A stretch of 64,000 nucleotides of DNA from Xanthomonas sp. Leaf131 (GCF_001423495.1 NZ_LMOG01000021.1:130031-194030), one strand, 5' to 3'. Counted from the stretch's first letter, positions 34,645 to 44,356 are shown. Program-made: numbers and translations. The notes: generated by a model not told the origin, from the sequence alone.

Positions 34645-36471
34645 ATGCGCTTGGAAGCAGTCAGTATCTCCAACTTCCGCTGCTATGGCGAAGAAGTCCG
34701 GGTTGAGCTCGACGACTTAACGACGTTCGTGGGTCGAAACGATATCGGCAAATCAGCCATCCTCGAAGCGCTGGAGATTTTCTTCAACTCGGACTTGGTG
34801 TCTATGGAGCAGGGCGACGCCCACGTCCATAACGCCAACAAGATTGTGTCGGTCACCTGCGAGTTCTCTGAGCTGCCACCGACACTTACGCTAGACGCTG
34901 GAGCAGATACAACCTTGGCCGACGAATATCTGCTATCGCAAGATGGTCGGCTGAAGATTCGGAAATCTTACGATTGCGCCAGCAAAAAGCCATCTGCTGA
35001 TGTATTTGTCCTAGGCTTCCACCCCACTGTTACGGATTTCGACAATCTTCTGGAGCTGAAGGAGAAAGAACTTCAGAAGAAGGTGAAAGACCTTGGCTTG
35101 GAGGTTCCTCTGAAGGGCAATCCCGGTATGCGTCGCGCTCTATGGGGTGCCGCAGGTGAACTCAAGCTTCAAGAGGTCGCCATCTCGGTGGGCAAACCCA
35201 AGGAGGACGTCAAGCGCATATGGGATCAAATCGAGCCGCACATGCCCATGTTCGCGCTCTTCCAAAGTGATCGGAGCAGCCGCGACTCCGACACTGAAGT
35301 CCAGAGTCCGATGAAAGCGGCCGTAGCTGCCGCAATTGCCGAAGTCCAAGACGACATCGCTCGAATTCAGGCGAAGGTCCGAGAGAAGGCAGAGGAGATC
35401 GCTAAGAACACGCACGCGGCTTTGGCCACTATCGATCCCAGTCTTGCAAGCGAACTGACGCCCGAGTTCAGCCCCCCTACTCCCGCCAAGTGGCAGGGCC
35501 TCTTTTCGCTGGGTCTAAACACGGACGACGGCATCCCGCTGAACAAACGCGGTAGCGGCGTAAGGAGGCTTGTGCTGGTCAGCTTCTTCAAAGCTGAGGC
35601 CGAGCGCCGGCTCAAAACGAGCACAAAGCGCAGCATTATCTATGCGATTGAGGAGCCGGAAACCGCGCAGCACCCCAACAACCAACGCATCCTCATCGAT
35701 TCGTTCAAGTCGCTTTCCGAGGATCCAGGCTGCCAGGTCATCCTGACCACTCACAGTCCCGGGTTCGCTTCATCGCTTCCCCAAGAAAGCATCCGCTATG
35801 TTTCTCGCCACACCGATACCAAAAAACCTCAGATCGAATCGGGCGTAGACGTGTTTGGCAGGGTTGCAGAGGCACTGGGCGTGACTCCTGACAGTCGGAT
35901 CCAAGTATTGGTTTGCGTGGAGGGACCTACCGATGTCCTCGCAATAAAGGCCCTATCCAACGCTCTCCACGAAGCTGACTCAACATTGCCAAACCTGGGC
36001 ACTGATTCGCGCGTAGCGTTTGTCGTCTTGGGAGGGGGAACGTTAGAGCATTGGGTCAATCAGCACTACCTGCGCGGCCTCGGAAAGCGGGAGGTGCACA
36101 TCTACGATGGAGATGTTCCGGCCTACGCGGATAGCGCGGAGCAGGTGAACGGCCGAGGAGACGGGTCATGGGCCGTGATCACCATTAAGCACGAGATCGA
36201 GAGCTACCTGCACAAAGATGCCATCGCGTTGGCATTTGGGTTTGAGCTAGAGGTGACGGACCATCCCATAGAAGGAAAGGCGACACCCAAGGTCTTTGGT
36301 GAAGCATTTGCGGCACAACGAGGTCATGGTGCCCCGCTCGGTGACAAAAAAGCCAAAGCCAAACTAGCAGACCGAGCCTTTCCCCGCATGACCTGCGCCA
36401 TGCTAGATGAGCGCGATCCTAGCGGCGAAGTGCGGGACTGGATGCGACGCCTGGGCGGCATGTTGGCCTGA
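34645..36471 (+). CDS. OLD-family ATP-dependent endonuclease
   Basis: A 608-residue protein; ATG 34645 is chosen because GGGGGAG lies just upstream. The ABC-type ATPase shows Walker A GRNDIGKSA (about 33-41), the signature-like KRGSGVRRLVLVSFF, Walker B IIYAIEEPETAQHP and the H-loop VILTTHSPGF. A TOPRIM nuclease domain follows, with VCVEGPTDVLAIKAL (about 425-440) and HIYDGDVPAY. OLD proteins cut DNA and protect against phages; in Gabija the homologue GajA needs the helicase GajB. No UvrD-like partner adjoins it, so it looks like a stand-alone class 1 OLD. Confidence 0.88.
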   Translation: MRLEAVSISNFRCYGEEVRVELDDLTTFVGRNDIGKSAILEALEIFFNSDLVSMEQGDAHVHNANKIVSVTCEFSELPPTLTLDAGADTTLADEYLLSQDGRLKIRKSYDCASKKPSADVFVLGFHPTVTDFDNLLELKEKELQKKVKDLGLEVPLKGNPGMRRALWGAAGELKLQEVAISVGKPKEDVKRIWDQIEPHMPMFALFQSDRSSRDSDTEVQSPMKAAVAAAIAEVQDDIARIQAKVREKAEEIAKNTHAALATIDPSLASELTPEFSPPTPAKWQGLFSLGLNTDDGIPLNKRGSGVRRLVLVSFFKAEAERRLKTSTKRSIIYAIEEPETAQHPNNQRILIDSFKSLSEDPGCQVILTTHSPGFASSLPQESIRYVSRHTDTKKPQIESGVDVFGRVAEALGVTPDSRIQVLVCVEGPTDVLAIKALSNALHEADSTLPNLGTDSRVAFVVLGGGTLEHWVNQHYLRGLGKREVHIYDGDVPAYADSAEQVNGRGDGSWAVITIKHEIESYLHKDAIALAFGFELEVTDHPIEGKATPKVFGEAFAAQRGHGAPLGDKKAKAKLADRAFPRMTCAMLDERDPSGEVRDWMRRLGGMLA

Positions 36472-36621
36472 CTTGCCAACCGCGACGTGTCACAACTAAT
36501 CGATCGGCCGGGGAGCGCTTTAGTTCCCCGGCCGGCTAACTACGTGGCTATTGTCAGGACCAGTGAAGAAATTTCTTCCGACACATCTCTGCTCACTTAT
36601 CGATGCGAATCTTACGAACAG

Positions 36622-37122
36622 CTATTTTAGAGGGATTGCCGTTCGATCCCACGCCCGCTTCGCCCACCCAAGGACGATTGCGGGCACGACGATGACGAGA
36701 AGACCCCACAAGAACGCGAGGTAGAAGGCAGCAGTAGCGAGCTCACCGTAGACCGGATGTTCCGCGAACCTCCAGCCAAGCACGGCGCAACCGAAGACGG
36801 CTACAAGCCCCACCCCGCCGCCCACGAGCGCCCCCTTCAGGAATCCGCCTTTGCGGAAATAGGGAATGCGGCCGGTCCTGACATGCCAAGCCCAGACCTG
36901 CTGGGCGCGGATGTGCAGCATCAGGCAGAACACCAGGAAGCCGGCGATCAGCAGCCCACCTGCGCAGTAGACCAAGCCCATCAGCTGTTGGGTTTTGAAA
37001 ACAGCGTCGAGGCCTGCTCCAAACAACAGCATGCCCAAAGGCCCGAGAATAACGCAGGGCAGGATCATGGCAGCCGGCCCGGTCGGCGCATAAAGCCGCT
37101 GGTAGTTCGCTTGGTGATTCAT
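36622..37122 (-). CDS. Inner-membrane protein, four helices
   Basis: About 166 residues starting at ATG 37122 after an AGAGAAAAAG stretch. Four hydrophobic segments are visible: AAMILPCVILGPLGMLLFGAG, LMGLVYCAGGLLIAGFLVF, GALVGGGVGLVAVFGCAVLG and LATAAFYLAFLWGLLVIVV. No family is recognised. It is third in a probable operon after two envelope proteins. Confidence 0.65.
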   Translation of the reverse strand: MNHQANYQRLYAPTGPAAMILPCVILGPLGMLLFGAGLDAVFKTQQLMGLVYCAGGLLIAGFLVFCLMLHIRAQQVWAWHVRTGRIPYFRKGGFLKGALVGGGVGLVAVFGCAVLGWRFAEHPVYGELATAAFYLAFLWGLLVIVVPAIVLGWAKRAWDRTAIPLK

Positions 37123-37192
37123 TTCTTTTTCTCTGTTAGGAGCAAGACCAAACGGCGTCACGGCAACCGCATGGCAAGTGGTTGGTCGAGGG

Positions 37193-37582
37193 TCAGCCCG
37201 CAGATGTTCCGTTGTCGGTCACGTCGACCAGTTCCCAACCTTCGCCCGCCGGCCGGAACTTCATCGTCATCTTTAGGCGCATTTCCTTGGCCTTCGGCGT
37301 CGTAGGCTGATCGCCAATGAAGCCCAGTCCATCGACACTCCCGGAGATCCGACAGTCCTGATCACCGTTGGGCAGTTTTGTGCAGGCGATCTCCAGCCCG
37401 CTCGCTTCCTTGACTTCGAACCGCCAAGTCCGCTGAAGCGTTGCCTGCCTCCCCTGCTCAGTAAAGAATCGCTCTACTGCTTTGACAGCGTCCTCCTTGC
37501 TCGGCGCATGCTTTGCACCACAGGCCGACAAGCCCAACGCCAAGAAGCACGCCGAAATCCAAACACGTTGAATGGTCCGCAT
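37193..37582 (-). CDS. Putative lipoprotein
   Basis: 129 residues with a lipoprotein signal (LALGLSAC, Cys at about 21). The mature part (KEDAVKAVERFFTEQGRQ, MTMKFRPAGEGWELVDVTDNG) resembles small ligand-binding lipoproteins. The ATG overlaps the stop codon of the upstream gene by one base (TGATG), showing translational coupling. Confidence 0.7.
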   Translation of the reverse strand: MRTIQRVWISACFLALGLSACGAKHAPSKEDAVKAVERFFTEQGRQATLQRTWRFEVKEASGLEIACTKLPNGDQDCRISGSVDGLGFIGDQPTTPKAKEMRLKMTMKFRPAGEGWELVDVTDNGTSAG

Positions 37583-38442
37583 CACGACTCTCCCTTCTTC
37601 TGTTTGGTCAGGTCCACGCCGATGACCTCGTTTCGGTAACCCACCTGGACGCGTTCAACATCCACCTCGGCGCGCGGGCCTCCGTTCTCCAACCAGACCC
37701 GCTTGACGGTGAAGACCACCAGATCGTCCCTGGCGTCCCTGCCCTGCTTGAACAATCCGGTGGCCTCGCTTTCACTCATGCGGATCGGAAGATGAAAGCG
37801 CCCGGCATGCTGGGGTGTCCAAACAGACCGCTCACTGCGGGCACTGGTCGGGACAAACCCCTCGCCGGTGATGCCCTCTACCTGGAATCCGGTGATCCAA
37901 GGAATCGGCATGTAGATATCCAAGATGCCGCGCTGCCGGTCATAAGACGGCTGATCCACGATGTTGGGGCGAACGGCAAAACGCTGGACTCCACGGAAGC
38001 GCTCGGCCCGCGCATCAAAGGCCGCGCCATACTTGCGCTCAATGGCTTCCGGCTCCTGAGGTGTGATGCCATTCGGGCCGTTCCGCTTCGTGTCGATCAA
38101 CCACTCGCCATACAAGCACTGCTCGCGCTCGGTCTTGCTCAACCGGTAGCTGGACCGCGTCAACGCAATCAGCCTCGCATCGCAGGTGTGGTAGCCCGCC
38201 GAGGCCGTAGATGCCAACCCAGCGCGGATGTGTTGCGCGCCTGCCAGTTCGTCCTGGTCGAGGTCCCAGTAGGTTCCTTGCGGATCGAGATACGGGCTCT
38301 TGCCTCTGTCCGTCGATGCCTGCGGAGCCCCGGTGATGGCCCGCCCAATCTGCTGAAGAAGATTTCCCCTGTCCTGCGCTTGCACCGCCATGCTTGCTGC
38401 CAGGACGCACGCGCCCGTGACTGCAGCCCACTGCTTCTTCAT
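37582..38442 (-). CDS. Secreted hypothetical protein
   Basis: A 286-residue protein with AAGGAGC before ATG 38442 and a signal peptide (MKKQWAAVTGACVLAASMAVQA). The mature part has DLDQDELAGAQHI, SKTEREQCLYGEW and a beta-rich second half with no recognised domain. It is first in a three-gene operon with the lipoprotein and the four-helix protein, which may form one envelope assembly. It is divergent from an XRE regulator. Confidence 0.68.
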   Translation of the reverse strand: MKKQWAAVTGACVLAASMAVQAQDRGNLLQQIGRAITGAPQASTDRGKSPYLDPQGTYWDLDQDELAGAQHIRAGLASTASAGYHTCDARLIALTRSSYRLSKTEREQCLYGEWLIDTKRNGPNGITPQEPEAIERKYGAAFDARAERFRGVQRFAVRPNIVDQPSYDRQRGILDIYMPIPWITGFQVEGITGEGFVPTSARSERSVWTPQHAGRFHLPIRMSESEATGLFKQGRDARDDLVVFTVKRVWLENGGPRAEVDVERVQVGYRNEVIGVDLTKQKKGES

Positions 38443-38474
38443 GTCCTGCTCCTTGCGCCAAGTTGCGACAAACT

Positions 38475-38487
38475 TACGTGTCACGTA
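38475..38487. promoter_or_regulatory. Candidate XRE operator
   Basis: TACGTG-T-CACGTA is a perfect 13-bp palindrome in the 111-bp gap between the divergent secreted-protein operon and the XRE gene. XRE repressors usually bind such sites next to their own genes. Confidence 0.5.
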
Positions 38488-38553
38488 GAGTCTACCCGTG
38501 GCGTAAGGCTTCCGTCATGCTCCTTCCATGCCTGCACTGCATCGATTCAGCCT

Positions 38554-38940
38554 GTGAAGCCCGCCACTCCCGCCCCTCGGGAGATCGTGGCCGCGCGCCT
38601 GCGCCAAGCCCGCGAACGACGGGGCCTGAGTCAGCGCGAGGTAGGGATGCGAATGGGCCTGGACAAAGACACAGCGTCAGCGCGGATCTCCCGATATGAG
38701 TCCGGAGCCATGTCTATCAGCCTCGAGGCATTGTTCGAGATGGCAGAAGCACTAGAAGTGCCGCCTGCTTTCCTACTGGCTAGCACCGCTGGGATGGCCG
38801 ACGCAATCATGGCATTGGGGGAGCAGAGCGATACTCAGCAAGACCAACTGGCAAAGGTCTTGGTGGCGCTATCTAAGCTGGAGCCCAAGGTGCGTGCTGC
38901 GCGCGTCCAAAAGCTATTGATGCCGAACGCTGACGAATAG
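38554..38940 (+). CDS. XRE-family HTH regulator
   Basis: 128 residues from GTG 38554; no ATG is available in frame nearby, and the long frame upstream is the antisense of the secreted-protein operon. The N-terminal HTH (EIVAARLRQARERRGLSQREVGMRMGLD, then ARISRYESG) is typical Cro/C1 type. The tail (LVALSKLEPKVRAARVQKLL) is helical. It probably regulates the divergent envelope operon. Confidence 0.78.
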   Translation: MKPATPAPREIVAARLRQARERRGLSQREVGMRMGLDKDTASARISRYESGAMSISLEALFEMAEALEVPPAFLLASTAGMADAIMALGEQSDTQQDQLAKVLVALSKLEPKVRAARVQKLLMPNADE

Positions 38941-39029
38941 CGGAACCATCGAGGCGCCCCGAACCCGCTACTGCAGCGGAGCCACGTGCTATACAAGCAT
39001 CTGGCACGGAGGCCTAGGGGGGCCTGAGC

Positions 39030-40163
39030 ATGGGACTTTATCTGCGCAAGAGCGTGAGGGTTGGACCTCTGCGGTTCAACTTGTCGAAGGGCGGGATTGG
39101 CGTCTCGGCCGGAATCAAGGGGCTCCGGGTCGGAACTGGTCCGCGGGGTAATTACGTGCATATGGGCGCACGCGGCATTTACTACCGCGCAACCATCCCT
39201 TCGGGAGCCACACGTCCTCGCCCGGTGACACCACGCGGCTCCGTTCGCCCCGTCTCTGGCGCCCAGCCCTCCCCGCCTTCAAACCCACAATCGCCTGAGA
39301 TTTCGCGCACCCATGGCCCGATGGTCGACATAGATTCGGCCGACGCGACCACGATTGTGGACTCGTCCTCCCAAGCATTGCTGGAAGAGCTCAATGCAAA
39401 GAAAAAGAGATGGCGTATCTGGCCAAGCGTCGCTGTGGTTTCGGCACTGGTGCTTTTGATTGCGACTGGCAACGAAGCCCCGGACTGGGCGCTGGTTATG
39501 CTGGCTCTCTTGAGCGTGGGAGGCATTATCGCAGCGCATTTGAAGGACCAACTCCGGAAGACGGTAGTTCTGATGTATGAGCTGGACGAGCCGATGGAGA
39601 AGGCATTGGAAGTACTCCACGCAGGAGCCCAAACCATGGCCTCCGCTTATGCCACGTGGCACGTGTCCTCCCACGCCAAGGTCTTCGACCGGAAATACCA
39701 CGCTGGGGCTGGAACCCTTGTTAAGCGCAAGCCGACGCGCTTTGCCTCAGCACCGCCCCCATTTGTCAAAACGAACATCAAGACCATCGCCGTCAATGTC
39801 GGAACCCAGGCACTCCATTTTTTCCCGGACCGTGTTCTGATCTACGACGCGAATGGCGTTGGCGCGGTGGGCTACAAAGAGCTACAGGTGCTGGTGTCAT
39901 CCACTCGCTTTATTGAGGATGGCAGTGTTCCGCGTGACGCAACGGTTGTGGATAGGACATGGCGTTACGTCAATAAGAAAGGAGGCCCTGACCGCCGCTT
40001 CAAGGACAATCAGGAGCTGCCGGTATGCCAATACGAAGAGGTCGCCCTGCGCAGCGACACCGGCCTCAACGAGCTACTACAGATTTCTCGTCTGGGATCA
40101 GCCGCTGGGTTCGCTTCAGCCATTGCGGGCCTATCCCGAGTCATGCCTAGAGAGCTGCCCTAG
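39030..40163 (+). CDS. DUF4236 membrane protein
   Basis: A 377-residue protein. The first 60 residues (LYLRKSVRVGPLRFNLSKGGIGVSAG, VGTGPRGNYVHMGARGIYY) are DUF4236. A Pro-rich linker leads to two transmembrane helices (SVAVVSALVLLIATG and WALVMLALLSVGGIIAAHL, about 133-180). The C-terminal soluble domain (DATVVDRTWRYVNKKGGPDRRF) recalls phosphopeptide or DNA-binding modules often found with DUF4236, but is not identified. It is convergent with the kinase of the VWA/PP2C/kinase triad. Confidence 0.78.
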   Translation: MGLYLRKSVRVGPLRFNLSKGGIGVSAGIKGLRVGTGPRGNYVHMGARGIYYRATIPSGATRPRPVTPRGSVRPVSGAQPSPPSNPQSPEISRTHGPMVDIDSADATTIVDSSSQALLEELNAKKKRWRIWPSVAVVSALVLLIATGNEAPDWALVMLALLSVGGIIAAHLKDQLRKTVVLMYELDEPMEKALEVLHAGAQTMASAYATWHVSSHAKVFDRKYHAGAGTLVKRKPTRFASAPPPFVKTNIKTIAVNVGTQALHFFPDRVLIYDANGVGAVGYKELQVLVSSTRFIEDGSVPRDATVVDRTWRYVNKKGGPDRRFKDNQELPVCQYEEVALRSDTGLNELLQISRLGSAAGFASAIAGLSRVMPRELP

Positions 40164-40188
40164 CGATCCCCTCTGTCAGCAATGACGT

Positions 40189-42123
40189 TTAAAGAACCCC
40201 GGCAGCCCTAGCGTCCGCTGTCATCTGTGAGAAGTCTTCCACCGCGGCACTCATGGCTTCCTCCAAAGACCTGCGACGAGCCATCGCGGCCTGTCGCATC
40301 TGGAGAATGGCACTGCGGCCGGCCACCAAGTCTGCCTCGATTTGGGCCCTTCTTGCTTGAATGGTTCGATCCAGATCCGCGACCTGCCTGGGATCGATTG
40401 CTGAGTTCGGGTTGAAGTGGAATCGTGCTTCTTTTTCCTGCCGCCACTTCATAAGGCGGTCGGTCAGCGCGGGCCCAAACCCCGGAACGTTTAGAACCGC
40501 ATTGCGATTCACATCCGCTGCCGTCTCGATGCCAAACGATTCCAGCATGACTTTCTTCGCCGCCCCGATGCCCGGAATAGTGGCTCGCTCAATCTCGAAC
40601 TGATCCAAGAACTGTTTGCGTGCGATCTGTTCGCGATTGTTGGACAGCGCTCGATAACGCCTTTCTCGTTCCGCCTGCAGACCGGCATGCTCATCCCGCA
40701 GCGGACGAAGCTGATTCTGCTTCGCTTGAAGCTGAGTGTCCGCTTGCTCTTGCTTCCATCGAGCGACGAGCCCGTCGTATTGGGCTTTCGCTTGCTTATA
40801 GCCGGACGCCAGTGGTGCCAAGTCCGAACGGCCACGGCTGTTGACCCACGCGCCCATCGCCCACCCCAGACATGCCCACACGGGGGCTAGCACCGCAGAA
40901 AGCGCGATGCCAAGCACCACAATAAGCAGCCCCACCAGCCACCCGGTCGTTTTCCAGAAGGTGTGCCTGCGGCCCAATGCTTGAATCTGGGGATTGGCAG
41001 GCACTGCCTTCACCTGAGGCAGCGCATGCATGGGTGGCAACACTGCTGTCGTGATATCTCGCCAAATCGCATCCAGGTTGAAGGGACCGGAGGCCAGCTT
41101 GGGGATGACGACCGCTGCACCGCCAAAGAGCGAAATCCCGGCGCGTTCAATTGGACACCATGGGCACTCAGCCAGCCCATTGAAATAGGAATGGGACGGC
41201 CTGGAAGAACACCGTTTGAAGTGCTGCTCCAGCTTCGTCAGGGCCTGGACCCAGTCTTCTGCCTTGGGCCGCCCGCCCGGCTTGGCCCCCTCGATGCCAA
41301 AGGCCTTTTCCCAGAGGTCTGCAACCCAAGGCGATGCCGCGGCCGGCGAGGCACTCAATGGCGGGGGCTTCATGCGGGTGCGCGCAGTGTCTTTGCCGTA
41401 GGCGTAGCGGAACTCGGGGATCGCCTTCTCGATTGGCATGTCGCCCGGCCCGCTGTATCGGCCAGCAAAGGGATGCCGACCATTCATGAGCATCTGAAAA
41501 ATCAGGACGGCCAAGCCGAAGTTGTCATGGTTGGCGGTTCGTGTGACTTGTTTGAAGGCCTTTCCGTGGAGCTCGGGCGGCGTAAAGTCTTGAACGCCGA
41601 CCTCACAGAGGAAGGTGCGCCCTTGGTGCGAAACCTGGAAGCTGTCCGTGTCGATCAGCTTCACGGTTGCATCGGGTGACACCCGCACGCCTCCGTGATT
41701 GACATCCCCAACCAAGTGACCCGCCTGGTGAATAACCGAGAAAGCTCGGGCCGTGTTCAAAGCGGCGCGAACGACCAGTCTCCAGTCGGCCTGGGGAAAT
41801 TCCGCTAGACGGCTTTTCGGACTGTAGAGCTTATGAATGTCCTTCGACGCACGAAAGTTGGCCATGACGAAGCCACAGACCTTGCCATCAGATTGACGCA
41901 AGACGTCAGTGGGCCAGGCAGTGAGCTGATCCAGCGCCGCAGTCCGAAGGGCAGCCATGGCCAACAGCTTGTCTGCTCTCTCATTGCTGACCGCCGCCAA
42001 ATAGATCTTGGCAGCTGAGTCCGGCCTTCCTTCGATCTCGAAGACCGTTCCCTCTCCCCCCTTGCCCAACTGCTTTCCTAGCCGGACCGGTCCTGATTTA
42101 CCAACCAGAGCAGCTGAGACCAC
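40189..42123 (-). CDS. Protein kinase with zinc ribbon, membrane helices and HhH domain (YegI-like)
   Basis: A 644-residue protein starting at GTG 42123, directly after the PP2C stop. The kinase domain shows GKGGEGTVF (glycine loop), AAKIYL (lysine), GDVNHGGV (catalytic Asp and Asn in altered context) and LIDTDSF (in place of DFG). CPWC (about 323) begins a zinc ribbon. Two hydrophobic helices lie at about 388-430. Helix-hairpin-helix motifs IPGIGAAKKVMLESFG and VLNVPGFGPALTDRLM lie near the C-terminus, followed by a charged helical end. It matches the kinase-HhH family (COG4248), of which E. coli YegI is a member. It is the last gene of a three-gene operon. Confidence 0.86.
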   Translation of the reverse strand: MVSAALVGKSGPVRLGKQLGKGGEGTVFEIEGRPDSAAKIYLAAVSNERADKLLAMAALRTAALDQLTAWPTDVLRQSDGKVCGFVMANFRASKDIHKLYSPKSRLAEFPQADWRLVVRAALNTARAFSVIHQAGHLVGDVNHGGVRVSPDATVKLIDTDSFQVSHQGRTFLCEVGVQDFTPPELHGKAFKQVTRTANHDNFGLAVLIFQMLMNGRHPFAGRYSGPGDMPIEKAIPEFRYAYGKDTARTRMKPPPLSASPAAASPWVADLWEKAFGIEGAKPGGRPKAEDWVQALTKLEQHFKRCSSRPSHSYFNGLAECPWCPIERAGISLFGGAAVVIPKLASGPFNLDAIWRDITTAVLPPMHALPQVKAVPANPQIQALGRRHTFWKTTGWLVGLLIVVLGIALSAVLAPVWACLGWAMGAWVNSRGRSDLAPLASGYKQAKAQYDGLVARWKQEQADTQLQAKQNQLRPLRDEHAGLQAERERRYRALSNNREQIARKQFLDQFEIERATIPGIGAAKKVMLESFGIETAADVNRNAVLNVPGFGPALTDRLMKWRQEKEARFHFNPNSAIDPRQVADLDRTIQARRAQIEADLVAGRSAILQMRQAAMARRRSLEEAMSAAVEDFSQMTADARAAGVL

Positions 42124-42933
42124 TTAGGCGTCCTCTACTGACGCCGGTGCGTCTGGTAGCTTCGCCAGCCGACTGGCAAGCAGGAGCGTCTTGTCGTCGT
42201 CCGTCCGCTCGCAGATCACCGGCGAGGCAAGATAAGCTTCCAGCTTGGAGGACAATTCTTCGCTGTAGCCCGGGCTTTCCAACGCGCGAACGGGAGCAAA
42301 TATTTTGTCGAAGAAAGGCGAATGAACGCTTTGCGTGGCCTGGTGGAGCACCAATGCTTCGATGCCATCGGTGAACACCGCGACCTCATCCACCGCGCCC
42401 ACATTGCAGGAGAACTCCGCGTTCAACACGGCAGCCGGATCGGTGACGAAGACGGTCGTGTTGATGTATTCCCCGTGCTGGGGCCAAAACACATAGGCCC
42501 AATCATCGCCGCGAGGGCGAATAACAATGGCCCCGTCGCCCACCTGGAAGAAGCATGCATGCGTCGGGGAGACGATGGCCGCCACCAACGTGCAGGCATA
42601 CTCTCTGACCTCCAACCCGTCGGCCACAGCCCTGTGCGCAATACGGGTGGTAACGCCGGCGAGCCAGTTCAAGACAACGTCCCGCGTTATCTCTTCAACG
42701 CCATGGCCGTCTTCAAAGTGGTTGCGCACACAGTCCCGAATCTCCGACGTCGCTAGCTTCGCACCGGTTTCTGATTGAGATGCACTTCCCGCACCATCCG
42801 ACGCCACCAAGAGCACGGTTCCGTGCTCTGGAAAGAATTCCTGTTCATAGGCGTCCTGGCAGTCCGTTCCAAACTTGATGTGGGATGTGCCAATGGATGA
42901 GGCCGCAACGACGCGCCAATCCTGGAGATCCAT
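42124..42933 (-). CDS. PP2C-type serine/threonine phosphatase
   Basis: A 269-residue protein. VLLVASDGAGSASQSETGA carries the metal-binding Asp-Gly, CFFQVGDGAIVI a second, and DEVAVFTDGIEAL and DDDKTLLLA the last two, as in PP2C. Its ATG shares one base with the stop of the VWA gene (TAATG), and the kinase gene starts immediately downstream. It should reverse phosphorylation by the neighbouring kinase (E. coli YegK occupies the same position). Confidence 0.88.
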   Translation of the reverse strand: MDLQDWRVVAASSIGTSHIKFGTDCQDAYEQEFFPEHGTVLLVASDGAGSASQSETGAKLATSEIRDCVRNHFEDGHGVEEITRDVVLNWLAGVTTRIAHRAVADGLEVREYACTLVAAIVSPTHACFFQVGDGAIVIRPRGDDWAYVFWPQHGEYINTTVFVTDPAAVLNAEFSCNVGAVDEVAVFTDGIEALVLHQATQSVHSPFFDKIFAPVRALESPGYSEELSSKLEAYLASPVICERTDDDKTLLLASRLAKLPDAPASVEDA

Positions 42934-43607
42934 TACACGCTGGCCCAGCCGTCCGGGGCTGCGGGGTTGACCAGAGGCACATTATCTCCAGGGGTCGAAC
43001 GGGACACCGCGCTCATTGAGTTGGACAGCCATTTGAACAGTTCTTTGAACTGGAGGCCCTTGAGATGCAGCGGTGCACGCGAGGAGATTTTGCCAAGAGT
43101 GTCCATGTCTGCCCCCTGCACGCCAACCGCGAAGAACTGGAAGTTCTTCGTTGCTTCCCCTTCCCGGACCAAAGCTGCAGCACGTTGCCATGCGTCGGTC
43201 GGCGAACCATCGGTGATGAGAAACACCCAAGGTCGGTAGTAGGAAACGCCGTTGGCTTTGTAGATCTCCTTGCGTTGCCGAACCATCTCCAAGCCTTGCT
43301 CAATCGCTGCGCCCATCGGGGTGTCCCCAGTGCACGACAGCACGGGAGGATAGAAGCTATCTGCCGTGACGAAATCCGTCACGGTCTGGACTGGGCCAAA
43401 CGTGACAATGGCGACCTCCACTCTCTTGGCAGCGAGCGAGTCCGAGTTCAGTTCTTCCTGAAACTGCAGCAGGCCCGCGTTGAGCTGCTCGATGGGCTTG
43501 CCGCTCATGGAACCTGACGTGTCCAGCAGCAGCAGGCAGGCGCACCGGTTCTCTGGGTTCTCCGCAAAATCGCTGGCGCCAAAAGGCACCTGTTCAAAAT
43601 CGTTCAT
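42933..43607 (-). CDS. VWA-domain protein (TerY/YegL-like)
   Basis: A 224-residue protein. The [13 protein letters not shown] (about 29-36), TGDTPMG and LITDGSPTD are complete, so it should bind a divalent metal. Its family (TerY/YegL) forms the TerY-phosphorylation triad with a PP2C phosphatase and a kinase, tied to stress and tellurite-type responses. It is first in the operon, translationally coupled to the phosphatase. Confidence 0.88.
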   Translation of the reverse strand: MNDFEQVPFGASDFAENPENRCACLLLLDTSGSMSGKPIEQLNAGLLQFQEELNSDSLAAKRVEVAIVTFGPVQTVTDFVTADSFYPPVLSCTGDTPMGAAIEQGLEMVRQRKEIYKANGVSYYRPWVFLITDGSPTDAWQRAAALVREGEATKNFQFFAVGVQGADMDTLGKISSRAPLHLKGLQFKELFKWLSNSMSAVSRSTPGDNVPLVNPAAPDGWASV

Positions 43608-43681
43608 TACGCTGGATCTCCCTGTCCATTGGCTTGAAGCGCCATCATAGCTCCGCCAATCAACCCAATCTATGATGGGCC

Positions 43682-44356
43682 ATGGTGACTCGCCCTACCC
43701 CTACCTCATTGCCAGCTTGGGCACCGCAAAAAACTGCGGATTGGGCTCCCTTAGCTGTTTCTGCAGTGATTATCCTCACCATGGCGGCAGCGCTAGCGCT
43801 TCGCACTGCTGATGTAGAGAGCGCGCCAGATAAGACGACAGTAGATACCTCAGCGAACTCATCAGTGACGCCTCCGTTGAATGCAGGAACCCCTGTTTTT
43901 TCGACCGAGCGCGTCGGTTCCATAAGGCTGGTGCCCACCACTCAGCTGCCGCCGGTAAAGCAACCCCTGCAGGTGGACGAACGATGCCCTATGTCATCGC
44001 TGCCCAACCCATCGCCGCAGGCCAAGGCGGCTTTCAGTGCAGGCTGGCACGTAAGTGCGGACATGACGTTCAAAGGATTTCGCATCGTCATGGTGGACGC
44101 CGGTGCGAAGAAGGCTTCCGCTGGCTGCGTGGCTATTGGAGCCAGCGCTCTGGTGTTCAACGCCCACGGCCTCATCGCCATTGCCTACGACCGAAATGCC
44201 AAGCAGTCGTCCAGGATGAGTTCGTTAGCCATCGCGGAATCTGGTGCCTTACAGCTCGATTCATTGAAAGGACCACTTGCCGAGCTCAGGGTCAGTGACC
44301 AGCAGATCGCTCTCAAGCGGCTAGTCACGAACAAGCGGAAACCAGCTTCCCGGTGA
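43682..44356 (+). CDS. Single-helix envelope hypothetical protein
   Basis: A 224-residue protein with an N-terminal membrane anchor ([19 protein letters not shown]), a Thr/Pro/Ser linker and a soluble C-terminal part ([40 protein letters not shown]). It is divergent from the VWA/PP2C/kinase operon with a 74-bp gap. No family is recognised. Confidence 0.65.
   Translation: MVTRPTPTSLPAWAPQKTADWAPLAVSAVIILTMAAALALRTADVESAPDKTTVDTSANSSVTPPLNAGTPVFSTERVGSIRLVPTTQLPPVKQPLQVDERCPMSSLPNPSPQAKAAFSAGWHVSADMTFKGFRIVMVDAGAKKASAGCVAIGASALVFNAHGLIAIAYDRNAKQSSRMSSLAIAESGALQLDSLKGPLAELRVSDQQIALKRLVTNKRKPASR

Noticed and set aside
37513..38553. A long plus-strand open frame upstream of the XRE gene
   Set aside because: It is antisense to the secreted-protein operon, which has a signal peptide, ribosome-binding site and coupled genes. 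Only the HTH part from 38554 is a real protein.
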